Notes: generated by a model from the sequence alone, not told the origin. A DNA stretch of 64,000 nucleotides from Atrina japonica (GCA_030159075.1 BROG01000005.1:3691001-3755000); one strand, 5' to 3'; counted from the stretch's first letter, positions 23,872 to 37,687 are shown. A program made the numbers and translations.

Positions 23872-24003
23872 ATGTAGAAATGTGGTCTCTCAAGACAAGT
23901 AGTCTCTCAAGAGATTTTTGTTCAGGATTATCTAACCAAGTGGTTTTCAGAATGTGGCCTCAGAAGTCAGGTGGTCCATCATGAGAAAACAGGTTCCACT
24001 ATA
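23872..24003. mobile_element. Partial MITE related to 23,139-23,320
   Basis: Contains GTGGTCTCTCAAGACAAGTA and ends AAACAGGTTCCACTATA, which match the complement of the CAGTRRAACCTG terminus. The left terminus is missing or diverged. Low copy quality, so an old insertion. Confidence 0.5.
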
Positions 24004-24111
24004 TATATATACATGTATATTGAAGTCAATGATTCATGTGAAAATAAAATGCTGGCCTTTTTACCTGATAATCTGTGATGGTATACCCTGAAGAGTAGAG
24101 GGGTATAAACC

Positions 24112-24276
24112 CTTTCATGATAACTGCGGTCCTGTAATTTTGAGTGGCAAAATGATACAGATTCCCAGAAAATGACGTCAAGAAATAATCAGTTACTTTA
24201 ATGACGTCATTGTTTTTGCAGGTATCTGTATCATTTTGCCACTCAAAATCACAGGACCGCAGTTAATGTGAAAGCG
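24112..24276. mobile_element. ~165-bp palindromic foldback element
   Basis: Left arm about 24,112-24,163 and right arm about 24,224-24,276 are inverted repeats of about 50 bp with few mismatches. ACTGCGGTCCTGT and GAGTGGCAAAATGATACAGA on the left are mirrored by TCTGTATCATTTTGCCACTC and ACAGGACCGCAGT on the right. The loop contains TGACGTCA twice (about 24,173 and 24,202). It is non-coding, probably a MITE, and would fold into a long hairpin if transcribed. Confidence 0.72.
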
Positions 24277-24689
24277 TCTATAAAAAGAATTACATAATTG
24301 TATACCATATTTTACTCCTAAAATCCATTGAACATTTTATTTTTAAATTGTTTTATCATCCAGATAAATTATAGACTCTTATCCTGATAGCTCATTGTTG
24401 AAAAACTAGCATTTCATTTCCATAAGTAGACACTGTAAACCATATTGTGTTGGTAATAAAATTTCCTGAGATGTTGAAATGCATGAACTTGTATACATAA
24501 AGTAACACTGAGTTATTGTGTTGGAATTTTATGCATATGTTCTTGTTATTGCCACAAAAGTTTCTTTTGATTCATAAAAGTAGCATTTACTTTGCTATTA
24601 CTTTTAAAACAAAATCTCTTGAAAATTTATGGAGGTCTTTGACATTAGTTACATCAATACATTGTATAATAAACATTGTTACCGGGCCT

Positions 24690-24960
24690 TTCTGTCAATT
24701 TTGGGATAACGCCACCGGCAACACAAGTGGGAATTTCAATGTGAATTTGTGTCATATTGGGAAAAATTGTGTGCACACATGGAAATCTAAATGTATTTTT
24801 TAAATACATTTCCCCTTACATTATTATTTTCTTTTTCATTACGGTCATGAGCTCAACATCAAATTGGGAATTTTTTTCATCAAATTGGGAAAAATACATG
24901 CATTTTGCATTGGGATTTCGGCCCCATGGATACTATAGAAAAAGCCCTGGTTACTCTCAC
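24690..24960. repeat. Diverged dispersed repeat (AAATTGGGAAAAATACAT type)
   Basis: Carries AAATTGGGAA several times, including AAATTGGGAAAAATACATG, and ends near CGGCCCCATGG. A related stretch occurs at about 46,140-46,395 (CAAATTGGGAAAAATACAT, then GGAATGGGGCCTTA). The overlapping open frames are not coding. Boundaries and class are unknown. Confidence 0.4.
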
Positions 24961-25539
24961 AGCTTTGGTTTTACTTTATATATATGATGGTACATTTGAT
25001 CTAAAATATTTTATATCAATTTTGTCATATATTCTCTACTAAGGATTTTCCACTTGTGTCATAGACTTTAGTAAGGATTTCTTAACATGCCACATTTCCA
25101 ATGACATAAGATATTGGTTACAAGTATAATTTGAATAATCTGTGACCAAAAGCTTCTAGTCAAGACACACTACTGAGTCTTGTCTTGTCTTGTCCTTTGA
25201 CTTCAAACTTCTAGTCAAGATACATTCACACTCTAACAGACCACAAAATAACCGTTCAGGTTACGTGGAGGTTACGACAAATACAAATCACGTAACCTTT
25301 TCGTTCTCGGTAAATCTCATTTTTAAGTCTTCATTATTGTTATTGTAACCTGCAGGTTATGGTCATTCCTTTTAGCGTAACCTGTAAATGGGTTACAACA
25401 ATTTCTGATACTTTGTGACCTGACTAGCAGCCACTATCTTGTCCATGTTCTGTGACTTTCATTCATTTAAGAAGTTGATACAATGTACATGAATTTTTTC
25501 TTACTTTTTCCTTTGTCCCACCCACTACCTGTTTTATAA

Positions 25540-25640
25540 ATATCTTGGTCTCTCTATTAACTGGGAATCAAACTTAAGACCTCCAGTTTGTTAGGTGAAT
25601 GCTCTTTTCACTAAATTCAGCCACTGTGGAGAATTGTATA
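25540..25640 (-). mobile_element. tRNA-derived SINE remnant, antisense
   Basis: The reverse complement reads TGGCTGAATTTAGTGAAAAG (A-box-like), then AGAGCATTCACCTAAC, then AAGTTTGATTCCCAG (B-box-like), which fits a tRNA head. The body and tail are not recognisable. Confidence 0.5.
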
Positions 25641-27289
25641 AACTCGTTAATAAAATGATGCAATTGTAATTAGAGCACATTATCAGTTTTGTTCAGATTA
25701 TTTCACATTCTCTGATTATCATATGATTGGATATGATATTGAAAGAAAATAGATGTACTGAATGTTATTCTCTCATATTTGACAAGCCTTCGATGAAAAT
25801 ATTCAGGATGACCAAACTGTAACATAAGGACAAGAGAGGAGTGAAAATCTGTAATATCCTATTGTCAGGCAGTTCCTATCCCCAAATTAAGCAACATATT
25901 TCTATTCAAAAAATTGGATAAGTGAGTGGGACAATCTTCTTCCTAATCATTACTGGATTTTAAGTACCTTATAATCCCATGTGCTTATATCATTAATTGT
26001 ATGTATATACATGTAAAATGAGGTTTTCTTGTGGAATGTATAACAAAATGTATTTACATCAAAATAAGGCAATGCGCACTAGGTGGTACATAAAAGAGTC
26101 CATCAGTTATAGTAAATGTATTCCTGACTTAATGAACATAATCTTACTTTGATGTTTCTCTTGACTGGTCATCTAGGATAAGGCCAGAATTGCTGCTGGG
26201 CAGTGTAGTGGTCAGTTGATAATGATCCTTGTGTGTTTTGACTGAAGACTTCATACTGTGTTTCTTGGTAGCTGTGTCTTCCATGGAATTAGTTATTAAA
26301 GAAAAAAATATTTGTTTAGCTAAATGTTTTTATTGAAATTGTACAGGAATTTTACAGATATTGTAAATTATACTTTTAATACTTTACTTGGTGTTAAAAA
26401 CACTTGTATATTTTAGTTCATATGATTTAATGCTTGTACATAAAAATAGATCTAAGTATTACCACCCTGCTAGTGTCACCCTCTTTAAGTCAGTTTAAAG
26501 TTTATTGGCACATGTGATAATACAATTGGGATTCTGTCAACATCTCTCAAGGTGAAACATTTCTATGATATCTAGATGGATATTGAACCTTATGTTCTAC
26601 ATCTGATATGACAGTGTATAAATTGAAACTCACACAGTCGGAGGCTGAAGAGCTTTAAATTGATATTGTAAACTTGAGTGTTAATTGACTCAATCACATT
26701 TATGTTTGTATTTCAACATGTGTTAGATTTATATTCTACAGATACTGATGCTTACATATGAGCCAGCACTGAGAAAAGGGTTCTTACACAATATAACCAA
26801 TGAAATGCATCGGAAGCAATATTTCTGATTTTGTAGACTTTTTGCGATGGAAGCAAAGAGTTGCTCTCTTCTATGCTTATTCTCATATTATATGTTTTTA
26901 ATTCCACATATGTTAAAGTTTCTGAAAACATAAGAATCACACATTTCCTCAAGATTGTCCCAAGGACCCTTTCCTGGCTCATATTATCTTGTGTTATCTA
27001 GGTTGATGTTTGTATCTTCTGCTATGATATCATAAAATGAAGATCTTCTGTAGCAAAATGTCTCTAGTTCAAACCTGGGCTTATTCATATCTTTATGTAC
27101 ATGTATATTCCATCAAACCAATAGATATCATGAAAAGTCGGAAAGGTGTTGAAAAATAATGATTTAAATGTTTCACGAAAAGTTCATCAAGTTTGTAATG
27201 TAACCTGCAGACTCAGCATCATCTGTTTATAGTAAATTTTGTTATTTTGAGTACTGGTATAATAATACATCACTGTTTAGACATTATAA

Positions 27290-27450
27290 CTGTCAATGAT
27301 ATGAAAGACTCATAAGTACAAAGTTGTTTGACCTTTATAATTTTCTGTAAAATGTTAGACTCATAAGTACAGAGTTGTTTAGCCTTTGTCTCTGTCTATA
27401 AACTGACAAATACAGAGTTATTTAGACATTATAACTGCGATATTTTTGCT
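27290..27450. repeat. Short tandem repeat, ~60 bp, three copies
   Basis: Three diverged copies of a block with GACTCATAAGTACAGAGTTG followed by TTTAGCCTTT / TTTGACCTTT. The end copy is the most changed. Confidence 0.6.
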
Positions 27451-28019
27451 GGCTGTCCCGCATTAATTTGTACATATATTTATGACATTTATGTGACAAG
27501 AACTGTCCGAGTGCCGTCACAATTTTACCTTTATCACTGACCTGCAGTTGGCACTGTTTGCCATTCTTTTGATGGGACTTTGTTGTGGTCAGGATTTATT
27601 CATGTTAGTACAGTTTTACGCTAGGTCCTTTATATAATGGTATGCTTTCTATTAATTATGTGATGTGAAGCAAGACCTTCTAAGACTCCCCAAATATCTG
27701 TTACTTGTTGAAGCAGAAGAAAATGTTATATAAAAACTTCACATTATAACTTACAAAGGAAACATCATTTGCTTTCTTGGTCGCTCTCTAGTGTCAGCTA
27801 AAGTTTGTGACAATTATGACATTTTAATTTGGATGTATATATCAAAGTTTTAATCTCTGTTATGTTCAGGCTATGATATGAATTTCTTTGTTGTTGTTCA
27901 GGTCAAAATTTTTTTTGTCTTATATTATCATAAAGATAAGATTTTGAAGTTTACACCGAGTTCAAGATTTTATGAAAATTTCTGTAATGTTATTGCTTAG
28001 ATACTTTTTATTTTATGTT

Positions 28020-28130
28020 TACATGCATGTCAAGGTCAAATCATGCAACTCTTTCATGTCAAGTTCAAGGTAATTGAAATCTGTTGTGTCAAGGACAAAC
28101 TAAGGTTTCCTGTGTCAAGGTTAAGATGAT
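28020..28130. repeat. TGTCAAGG-rich degenerate repeat
   Basis: Irregular recurrence of TGTCAAGGTCAA, TGTCAAGTTCAAGG, TGTCAAGGACAA and TGTCAAGGTTAAG over about 110 bp. Low-order repeat without coding potential. Confidence 0.5.
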
Positions 28131-30113
28131 AAATTCTTAGTTACATCATGGTTAAGACCTTATGCCCTTAATTTTCAGTATTAACCCTATCATCCCTAAG
28201 TACATGTACATGTATTTAAATGGTATGGACTTTTCTATTGTCTTAGAACAGTCTATAATGGCCTGTAGTGCTGAAATGGTTATTACTATTCTGGGAATTT
28301 TCTTGTGTACATATGTCTTCATTCTTTCCCAAAGTTTATTTTTTGAAGCTCAGTCCCTTAATACAAGGCTTTTCTTATTGTCATTGTGTACTTATCATTG
28401 TTAATAATACATACATATATTTGGGTACATATGTACATTTAAATATACATATGTATGTTTGTATATGATAGCATGTTTATATGGCTATGAGTAGTTACTA
28501 TAAATACACATTAAAGGTCTTGCTATAGTTGATAAATAAGTGTTATTACATAGTCAAGTCTACAAAAGACTAGTTCAGGTTTATCTGATTTGCTTTTTCC
28601 ACCCGACTTATTACCTGGTAGAGATTGCACTGATACCATTTTCTCACAGGTGCAGATTTGGGTTCACAAAGCCAATTGGTTTGTTTATTATTTTGATTGT
28701 CTTCATGCATACTTGTCTGTGAATGCGATATTGGAACATGTATTATAAACCGAAACTTGTGTAGATACACATGTCATTTGTGTTGGGGACCAGACATATT
28801 TAACATTCCATTCCACCCTATAACAGCATGCTATTGGAAGAAAATTTAAAGCCATTTTAGTAGTTATTAACCCATGTAAAGAGGTCTTTGTTTCAAAGTC
28901 AAACAGCAATCCGAGCACAAGATTAGCATAGACCAAACACTAGTCTTGTTTTATATAATCAACTTTGATCTGGGTAGCCTTTTGATCTAGTAGTTGTAAA
29001 AGGAATTCCTTTTTTCCTGGTCTGGATAATTTCCAAATAAAAGTAGATTATGAGTTTAATCATACAATGGTCAGGGTATGCTTTATTGGGTATATATGCT
29101 TGCACTGAGGCAAAATCACAACTTTTCTAAATAAAAGAAAGATGACATTTTAGAACCAGAAATGCCGACAGCTTTCCTTGTAATTCATGTCTTTTAAAAC
29201 TTGAACAATGCTGGCTTTGTTCAAGTTAAAACACTTAAATATCTTAATTTTCCAATAACCTTCTCACATTACCTAAAATCTTTCTTGATATTTACCTACC
29301 AATGAGTTTCATTAAATGATGCTTTGTTGGTTCAAAATCGATACATTTATACTGTTTGGCTAGCAATACAGAATAGTTACAATCACTTTATTCAGGTCCT
29401 TTTGTTTTGTGTTTTTATCTTTTCAAACACAGGCTTACTGTACTATTAACGTGTACTTTAAGTATTGCATTTCAATACTGGTTACAAGCATGATTGAATT
29501 TACATGGCAGTGAGTACTGCCACTTTTCACAAAAAGGAAAACCAAATTAGAAAATTAAAAAAAAAACTTTTAAAATTTTGAAATCATTTCTACAGAATTA
29601 GATATTTGAATTATTCCCTGTCATGATAGTATTCAGTGATAACAAATCGAATGGCTTTATATAAGCACCAACAGAAATATTCCTGCCATCTTGCTGTTGA
29701 CAAGAACCATGCCTTGTATACATTGAACACATCTATATGTTAAATAAACAGATAAGACACCTCTATCTTGTATACATGACTCAAATATTAACTTATCTCG
29801 ATGTTTCTCAATTATAACTCATTTAATTGTCAATTCTACTGGTCACTTGGACATCATTTAGTGATAGATGAATGTTTAAATCAAACCATATGTTTCATTA
29901 TTTCCTCATTACCATGGTTATTTATGTATGATATGATAGAGGTCAAATCTCTTTCTTCTGATCTGTAACATATGATAACTAGTGATACATCAGCTCTGTA
30001 ATTGAAGATTGAAATATGAAGTTTCTTAGCTAGTTATAATACTTGGCTATATACAACTTTAGATATATGTACATAAGCTAGTTATAATACTTGGCAATAT
30101 ACAACTTAAGATA

Positions 30114-30302
30114 TACAGTGGAATCTCATTATTTCGAAATCGGATGAGTCGAAATTCCAGTTATATCGAAGTTGAACAACCAGTTCCGATTTTCATTGAT
30201 AGATAAATAAACGTTAATTAAATTTCTGTTATCTCGAATTCGGCATATCTCAAAGGAATAGGGGTGGTCCCATGAACTTCGAGACAACAAGATTCTACTG
30301 TA
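30114..30302. mobile_element. ~190-bp Tc1/mariner-like MITE
   Basis: Left terminus TACAGTGGAATCTCATTA and right terminus (reverse complement TACAGTAGAATCTTGTTG) form ~25-bp inverted repeats ending in TCGAA. The element starts and ends with TA, as expected for a TA target. The interior has several TCGAA / TATCGAAGT motifs and no ORF. Superfamily is inferred from end sequence and target. Confidence 0.72.
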
Positions 30303-30545
30303 TGTACATCACACTGATATCACTACCAGATAGAAATCACCATCACATATGTAGATATCAGAAAGATATCACCATCACATTGATATCATTACCAGAGAAA
30401 TACCATCATCACATATGTAGATATCAGACAGATATCACCATTACATTGATATCATTACCAGAGAAATACCATCATCACACATATGTAGATATCAGACAGA
30501 TATTACCATCACATTGATATCATTACCAGATAGATATCACATTAT
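30300..30545. repeat. Tandem repeat of ATCACCATCACATTGATATC type
   Basis: About seven diverged blocks combining ATCACCATCACAT, TGATATCATTACCAGA and ATATGTAGATATCAGA, arranged as a compound unit of about 60 bp. Abuts the MITE ending at 30,302. Open frame over it is a repeat artefact. Confidence 0.75.
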
Positions 30546-31124
30546 GAGCTATAAATCTCTTAATGTACAATGCATGGTATCTACTGTACATGTATTTCAT
30601 GTGTGACAATACTGTGGCAGTGCTGTATGTGTTATATAGATATTCTATACATATTGGTATGTTGTAATTGTATATATAAGCTGTAATATTGTTAGCAAAT
30701 CTGTTTCTTTTTTCATATGTTGTTAAAAAAAACAACAACACAAAAACCGATAGCAACTCAGGAATAATGAGACAACAATACAATCGTTGTTTTTACAAGA
30801 AATTACATTATTTGCGCTCCTGTGTTCAGATATATTGTCACGAAACTATACTTCTAATGTTTTCATTGTATTCACCATGTAAGCAAGTAACTGTCAGTGT
30901 AATAGTCAAAAGGACTTCATGTTGTAAAAACATGTGAAAATATACAGGAAATAAAAGGACTCATTATTCTTCTCTGTACTGTGTAAATGTTTATTCTCAT
31001 CAGCTACAAAACAAAGTAGAGATGTTTGTAGTAGTTTAACACATCCAACCAAGAACTGTCTTATTAGGAACTTACATCTCTCTTCAACAGCACAAGAGAG
31101 GAAACAATTTGTTACTGTGTGCAT

Positions 31125-31590
31125 GCTTATACCTGTAAAATATGTGTACATCTGTATGTCTGTAAAATATGTCTACACGTGTATGTCTGTAAAATCTGTG
31201 TACATTTGTATGTCTGTAAAATATGTGTACATCTGTATGTCTGTAAAATCTGTGTACATCTGTATGTCTGTAAAATATGTCTACATTTGTATGTCTGTAA
31301 AATATGTCTACATGTGTATGTCTGTAAAATATGTCTACATGTGTATGTCTGTAAAATATGTGTACATGTGTATGCCTGTAAAATCTGTGTACATTTGTAT
31401 GTCTGTAAAATATGTCTACATGTGTATGCCTGTAAAATCTGTGTACATTTGTATGTCTGTAAAATATGTCTGCATGTGTATACCTGTAAAATCTGTGTAC
31501 ATTTGTATGTCTGTAAAATATGTCTGCATGTGTATGTCTGTAAAATCTGTGTACATTTGTATGTCTGTAAAATCTGTACATTTTATGATT
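31125..31590. repeat. 27-bp minisatellite, ~17 copies
   Basis: Unit core TCTGTAAAATATGTSTACAT followed by NTGTATG. As the unit is 9 codons, frames on both strands remain open for over 160 codons, which is not evidence for protein. The two strands give equally regular peptides, confirming the artefact. Confidence 0.92.
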
Positions 31591-32005
31591 TACCCATACA
31601 TGATAGGTCTAATTCTGAGATGCTTTAGCCATACATCATAGGTCTAATTCTGAGATGTTTTACCATTACATCATAGGTCTAATTCTGATTTCTGATTTTC
31701 TAATTTCTTATCTGTCAGTGACTTGTCTTACTGATGTAGGTGTTGATGAAATGATGCCCTGTTAAAACAAGATAGGTTGACATTTTTACCCCTAAATTTA
31801 GATTTTTATCAGTTAATTTGTCTGTGTATATTTGTCTATATAAACCAACTAGACTTTTTCAGTTACCAAGATCACACCAGGAAACTTTGTCTGTATCCCT
31901 AGAAACCATATAAACAAAGTTAGTACTAAAATCAGTCATATAGATGCATCATACATGTATACTGATGATATTATGTAAAGTGTAAAATAGTGGAAGCAAT
32001 TTGTA

Positions 32006-32182
32006 TACAGTGAAACTTGTATATAAAGACCCCTATTAGGACACAACAAAAACTTTATAGGGAGGTGTTCTTTATATTCAGGTTGATTTGTACACAAATG
32101 GTACTATTGGGAACAGCAAAAAACAGTCTTTATGACCAGGTGGTCTTTATACACAGGTGATCGCTAAAGCAGGTTTTACTGT
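32006..32182. mobile_element. ~177-bp MITE with TACAGTGAAAC ends
   Basis: Left end TACAGTGAAACTTGTATA and right end (reverse complement TACAGTAAAACCTGCTTT) form inverted repeats. The interior has TTTATATTCAGGTTGA and GTCTTTATGACCAGGTGGTC. Similar ends occur at 23,139, so it is probably a related family with a different core. Confidence 0.62.
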
Positions 32183-32204
32183 ATTTATTCCCTAAACACA
32201 CACA

Positions 32205-32440
32205 GTCCAGGTAAACCAATTCTGTATGTAGGTGTATGGCCAGGTAAACCAATACTGTATGTAGGTATATGGCCAGGTAAACCAATACTGTATGTAGGTA
32301 TATGGCCAGGTAAACCAATACTATATGTAGGTATATAGCCAGGTAAACCAATACTGTATGTAGGTATATGGCCAGGTAAACCAATACTGTATGTAGGTAT
32401 ATGGCCAGGTAAACCAATACTCTATGAAGATATATAGCCA
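32205..32440. repeat. 33-bp minisatellite, ~7 copies
   Basis: Unit core CCAGGTAAACCAATACTGTA followed by TGTAGGTATATGG. 33 bp is 11 codons, explaining the regular minus-strand frame. Copies are highly similar. Confidence 0.9.
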
Positions 32441-32829
32441 GAAAAGTATGGCATGTATCAATAAGTGTGTGTGTTAGGATATGGCGAGGAAGGTATGATA
32501 TATAGATCTATAAGTCTCTGTGTTAGGATATGGTGAGTTAGGAATGTGGCAGGTATACCAAGCAATTGAATCATTAGCTCATTATCTGTACAGTTTAAGA
32601 TAGTGAAATTTTACAGCTAAATTGCATTCCATACATACATGTATTCAGACGTTGGTATTTTTATAACTGATATATACTCAATTACTATTTAAAGTAAAAA
32701 CCAAGATATTTACAGTCAACGTGTAGTAAGGTATATGTATATACATTGTACATATAGATCTTTATTTACCTATTTGGATTGACAATATGTAACTTGAAAA
32801 GGCTGTAAACTAATTAGTTTTATGTTGTC

Positions 32830-33345
32830 TTTGTCCATGCAACCACTCTGTCCTTCTGTCCGTCCATCCTTTGCTTTGTCCAGGTCATACGTTCATCATT
32901 TCTTCAACTAGACCCACATTGTAAGAAGGTGGAATGTCACATACAAAAATTGTGCTCTTACCACCCTTATTTTTAGAGTTATTCCTTTGTTAATTTTATT
33001 TATCTGTGCCATATTTAAGTTATTTCTTCACATAAGCTCTCATTTTTTGTGAAGGTATACATTATCAGTAGAAGGAATGTTGCATAGAAAAATAACAATC
33101 CTACCACCCTTAGTTGTTGGTTTTTTTTAGAGTTATCCCCCTTTGTTGATTGTATTAGTTCTGGTCATATCTAAGTTATTTCTTCACTTAAGCATTTCCC
33201 TATTTTAAGATATATTTCCCTTTATTGATTTTATATGTCCAGGTCATATCTTCCTCATATTTCACCTAGGGTAGACTCACCATATCTATTTGGCATAGAT
33301 CTTAGGTAGATTGGTGTTTTGTCAGTTCATATATCTTGTCATTTC
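32830..33345. repeat. Old dispersed repeat, ~200-bp period
   Basis: Recurring blocks GGTCATATCTAAGTTATTTC / CATATTTAAGTTATTTCTTC, TACCACCCTTA.TT and TAGAGTTATYCC.TTTGTTGAT appear two or three times at roughly 200-bp spacing. It resembles a diverged repeat rather than a gene; stops occur in all frames. Confidence 0.5.
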
Positions 33346-34139
33346 CTGACCATTTGCCCCAGGTGGTGAACAGACCTTAATTTTCAGTCTCCTCCTTAAG
33401 TACCTGTGTTTTTTTTACTTCTTATACCAGACGCTAGACATAGGAATTCTTATTCCCTTTTTGGGTATGACCTGATACCAGGATTTCAGACCTTCTCTTT
33501 AAGACCACTGGACCACCATGAGAAGCTCCTCGGATATGTTTGGTCCATTTGTCAGTAGATATTGACAACTGGGATATTAATTTTAACTCTGATTGTTTTA
33601 ATCTTTTAGCAGATGGTGCCCCCTTAATTTTTAGTCCATTCCTATAATGATGATATGTATGGAACATGTTTTATTTATGTAGTCAGTGACACAAGTTCTT
33701 GTTCCCATAATTAAAACATTCCAGAATAGTGTAAAAGTTACAAGGTATAGATTTCTTTGTAAATCTGAGTGTAAAAATAAACATGACGAGCTATATTTAT
33801 ATTTTAATTGTCAAATGTCAGCTATATCTAATTTTGTACATTCTGTATTTGTCCTCATGATGTAATTTCACACTTGTATGTATTTATAACAATACCTTGC
33901 GACATTTTACACATACCTTAGCATTAACATATAACTTTGTTCTTATATAGTGTATGACATTTAAAGTTGTATGTAGATATAAATTTGATTGAATTTCTTT
34001 CCTTAAATGACGAATAATTAGAAATATTTTATCAAATGCACTGTATAAGATATCTTTAGACAATTTATTTATTTGTCATTTCAGGAAAGATGCACTGTCA
34101 AAATACTCTTAACATGAAACTTAAAGTATGATTGTACAT

Positions 34140-34740
34140 AAAATGATACGATACGATGATATCATATATAAGGAAAAAACTTAACATATCCTAAATGAAA
34201 ATAAAACTCTAGATATCATATGTAAGGAAAAAACTTTACATATCATAAATAGAAATAAAACTTAAGATATTGTGCATAAAAATAAAACTTTAGATATCAT
34301 ACATAAAAATAAAACTTTAGATATTGTACTTTAAAATAAAGATATCGTACATAAAATGTTAAAGCTTAAAATATCATACAAAGAATAGCAAAACTTTATG
34401 TATCGTACATAAAAGTATAACTTAAGATAAAGAATATAAAAAACAGCTATAGATATCATACATAAAAATAAAACTTTAGATATCTTACATAAAAAACAGC
34501 TATAGATATCACATAAAAATAAAACTTTAGATATCATATATAGATATTGTACATAAAATGGTAAAATAGAAGATATCTTACATAAAAATAAAACTTCAGA
34601 TATTGTACATAAAATGATAAAACTTTAGATATCGTACATAAAATGATAAAATATAGCATATCATAAATAAAGATAAAATAAGGAATAAAACTTGAGATAT
34701 TGTTCATAAAGCTAAAACATTACATATCATACATAAAAAA
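34140..34740. repeat. Irregular AT-rich tandem repeat (AAAATAAAACTTTAGATATC)
   Basis: About twenty irregular units of 25-35 bp combining CATAAAAATAAAACTTTAGA and GATATCATACAT / GATATTGTACAT. GATATC recurs often. Unit length varies, so no frame is preserved. Confidence 0.8.
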
Positions 34741-35044
34741 ACAATTTTAAAATTGCATCTCACATGAGACCCACTGGAGTGGACAAGAGATGGAGGTATT
34801 ACATCTCCAATTCATTTTACCCATTGTGCCTCATGTTGATATGTCGTTTGGATTGATAGGCAGGTTTGAGATGATACATTTTATAAATGGTTGATACACA
34901 AATTTATTTATGATTTTTAAAATCCAAAGAAGCCATGTCTTGTTATACATTTACACCTGCTAACACTGTCCTGAAATACAGTACTCTGTGTATCGAGACT
35001 GCCCTCCTATTCCTCCCATGTAAAGATGCACATGATGTGTATAA

Positions 35045-35213
<169 letters not shown>

Positions 35214-35984
35214 CAGTCAATCAATCAATTAAAGCACCTGTTTTATATTTTGGTTTCACTTCACCTGAACAAGTCCCTGTTGAGTTTTGTATACATACTG
35301 CCTATAAAAGCTTGACAAACACTGTGATGATCTACCTTGTAGAAACATGATTCATGCAACTTTAGGGTCAATCACCAGTTAAACTGCAGGATTCAAGGAG
35401 ACTTGTGATCACAGTGCAGAACTATCTATATTTAAGTCTCACAAACTTATGATGAAATATTAAGTCAGTTTTTACAAATATTAATGCACCTCCATTTATT
35501 TTGAATGCATTACCTTGCTGTAAAAGGATGTTAAGTAATGAAAGTTTCTTTCGTCTTTATGACTGTATAGGCATTGTACACACAGTTGTTTTGAAATTTC
35601 ATTGTCAGCCATTTATTGCTTGTGTAACTTTAATCATAAATAACCTAACTTACAAACATAAGTTTTTAAAATCATTATAAAAGACAAGATATTGTGGCTT
35701 CTAGGCATGTTCAACATGGGCTTATACATGATGTAGAAATGTTCAGATTTAGTATGTAATGATAATTATCTAACATACTCTACCTGTAAGTATATTGTAT
35801 TCCCATATGTATTGTGTAAGAATAATTCCCAGAGACATGTACTTTCATATTACTTCTTCATATTATGTTAGTGCAGAAGGATGCATGTGTGTATAGAACT
35901 TTATGTTTTTAATTTTGAATAGTGTTTAGTGGCACTCTTGATCAACAATGTTTTTAGTTATATGGTGGTGGTCAGTTATTTTAA

Positions 35985-36180
35985 TGGCAGAGGAGAGAAC
36001 CCCTGTTACAGTCGTACCCGGGAAGAGACCACTGGCCTTCCACAAGTAAACTGGCAAACTTTCTCACAAAAATCAGCTTAGGTTCCAGCTGGGCTTGAAC
36101 CTGCACTGACCAGAAGTGAGAGACTTCATGGTTAAAAGTGCAATGCTCTTTAACCATTTAATTGGCCACAGAGGCCCACT
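35985..36180 (-). mobile_element. tRNA-derived SINE of a second family, antisense
   Basis: The reverse complement begins GGGCCTCTGTGGCCAATTAA with ATGGTTAAAGAGCATT (A-box region). It continues to CAGGTTCAAGCCCAGC (B box), then CTAAGCTGATTTTTGTGAGA, GTTTGCCAGTTTACTTGTGG and GAGACTGTAAC-like sequence. A related antisense copy is at 44,768. Confidence 0.62.
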
Positions 36181-37245
36181 TATACTATAATACTACAACT
36201 ACATTTTGACAGAAGTGATGCATATGATACTAACATCATGGCAAAAAAACATTATGGTCATTAGATGTTAGCTCTTAATTCATGCATCAAAAAGAATATA
36301 TATAGAAATGGGAATTGATGTAAGATATGCAAATGAGAAAGATTTATCAACTGATATATGTAAATTTTAAATTGCACTTTCCTCATCCAATCAGTCATGA
36401 TGGAAATTTAAATATCTAGACGATCTAATTTTTCCCTTTATAGTGATATTAAAGTTCATCCTTATGATTGAAAAGAAAAAGGTCTTTGATGTTGAGAATC
36501 TAACTGATATCTGTCATGGCAGCTGATTTTAAATCACAAAACACAAACATTGTATATGTACCATGATGTAGGTTAAACATAATGCTTAAGATATATTTTA
36601 TAGGATCATTAATTGGAGAGTTAAATAGGTGAAAGAAATACGATATTTAATTGATCTTGGGTCCCTCGATTCTTATAGTCAATATATAATCACCTTTTGA
36701 CAAGAGAAAGGTACAAACGTGAAAATGAAATCAGAATTTATGTTCGACTTATAGGATAAAAAAAACTACACTTCCATTCATATCATGCTGGCAAACTATT
36801 TTTTTTCAAGAGAAGAAAAAAAACCTTCGGATATACATTTATGTTAGTGAAAGGATTGCCGATGTTTTTATCTGATCGAGATTAATCTGTATATCAAGTG
36901 CTTGAACCTCTCCACCATGTCAGTTTGTCTTTTATCCCAAGAGATACAATTTCTTGATAAGTTTATTTAAACTTTTTTTGCTTTAAAATTCTCTTCGACA
37001 GCCACATTGATCGTTACATAAATCATACTCTTAACCAAGACATCTGATTTCTTGATGTTTTACGAAGGATAAAATTAATAATGTTGTTTGCAATTAAATT
37101 CATTTTTGAAATCAGATTTTAAAAAAAGATATATATTTGTGTTCTTGTAATTATAGGCTTATGAAGAGGGTTATAAATTAATATGACAAAATGTTTTGAA
37201 ATATGACACATGCCCCAAGTAGGATATACTTATACACAGTCTGTC

Positions 37246-37403
<158 letters not shown>

Positions 37404-37687
37404 TTGCACACATACAAGACTATATGTTGATGCACATATGACATTACCTTCATGAGATGTAGTAATAAATATAGTTTTTTGTTGGCTGTGTACTATGTCA
37501 TTTTATACTCTTAATGATTTATCAAGATTAAAGAGCATGAGGAAACAAATTGCATTGAAAAAATTAATTACCATAATGTCTGTACAGATGCTAAGCATGA
37601 AAATTTGATGCACCATTGTATTATAAACCATTGCCAATAATTATTGTAATTGTATTTGTGCCAAAAAAATCATTGGCTGTGTTATTA

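Noticed and set aside
31084..31641. Frames of 165-174 codons on both strands
   Set aside because: They follow from a 27-bp tandem repeat (nine codons). Equal openness on both strands and perfect periodicity argue against protein.
32130..32417. Regular 95-codon minus-strand frame
   Set aside because: 33-bp repeat artefact.
33434..33667. Minus-strand 77-codon frame
   Set aside because: No domain; the segment TGGTCCAGTGGTCTTAAAG on the minus strand is A-box-like, but I found no B box, so neither a gene nor a SINE is claimed.
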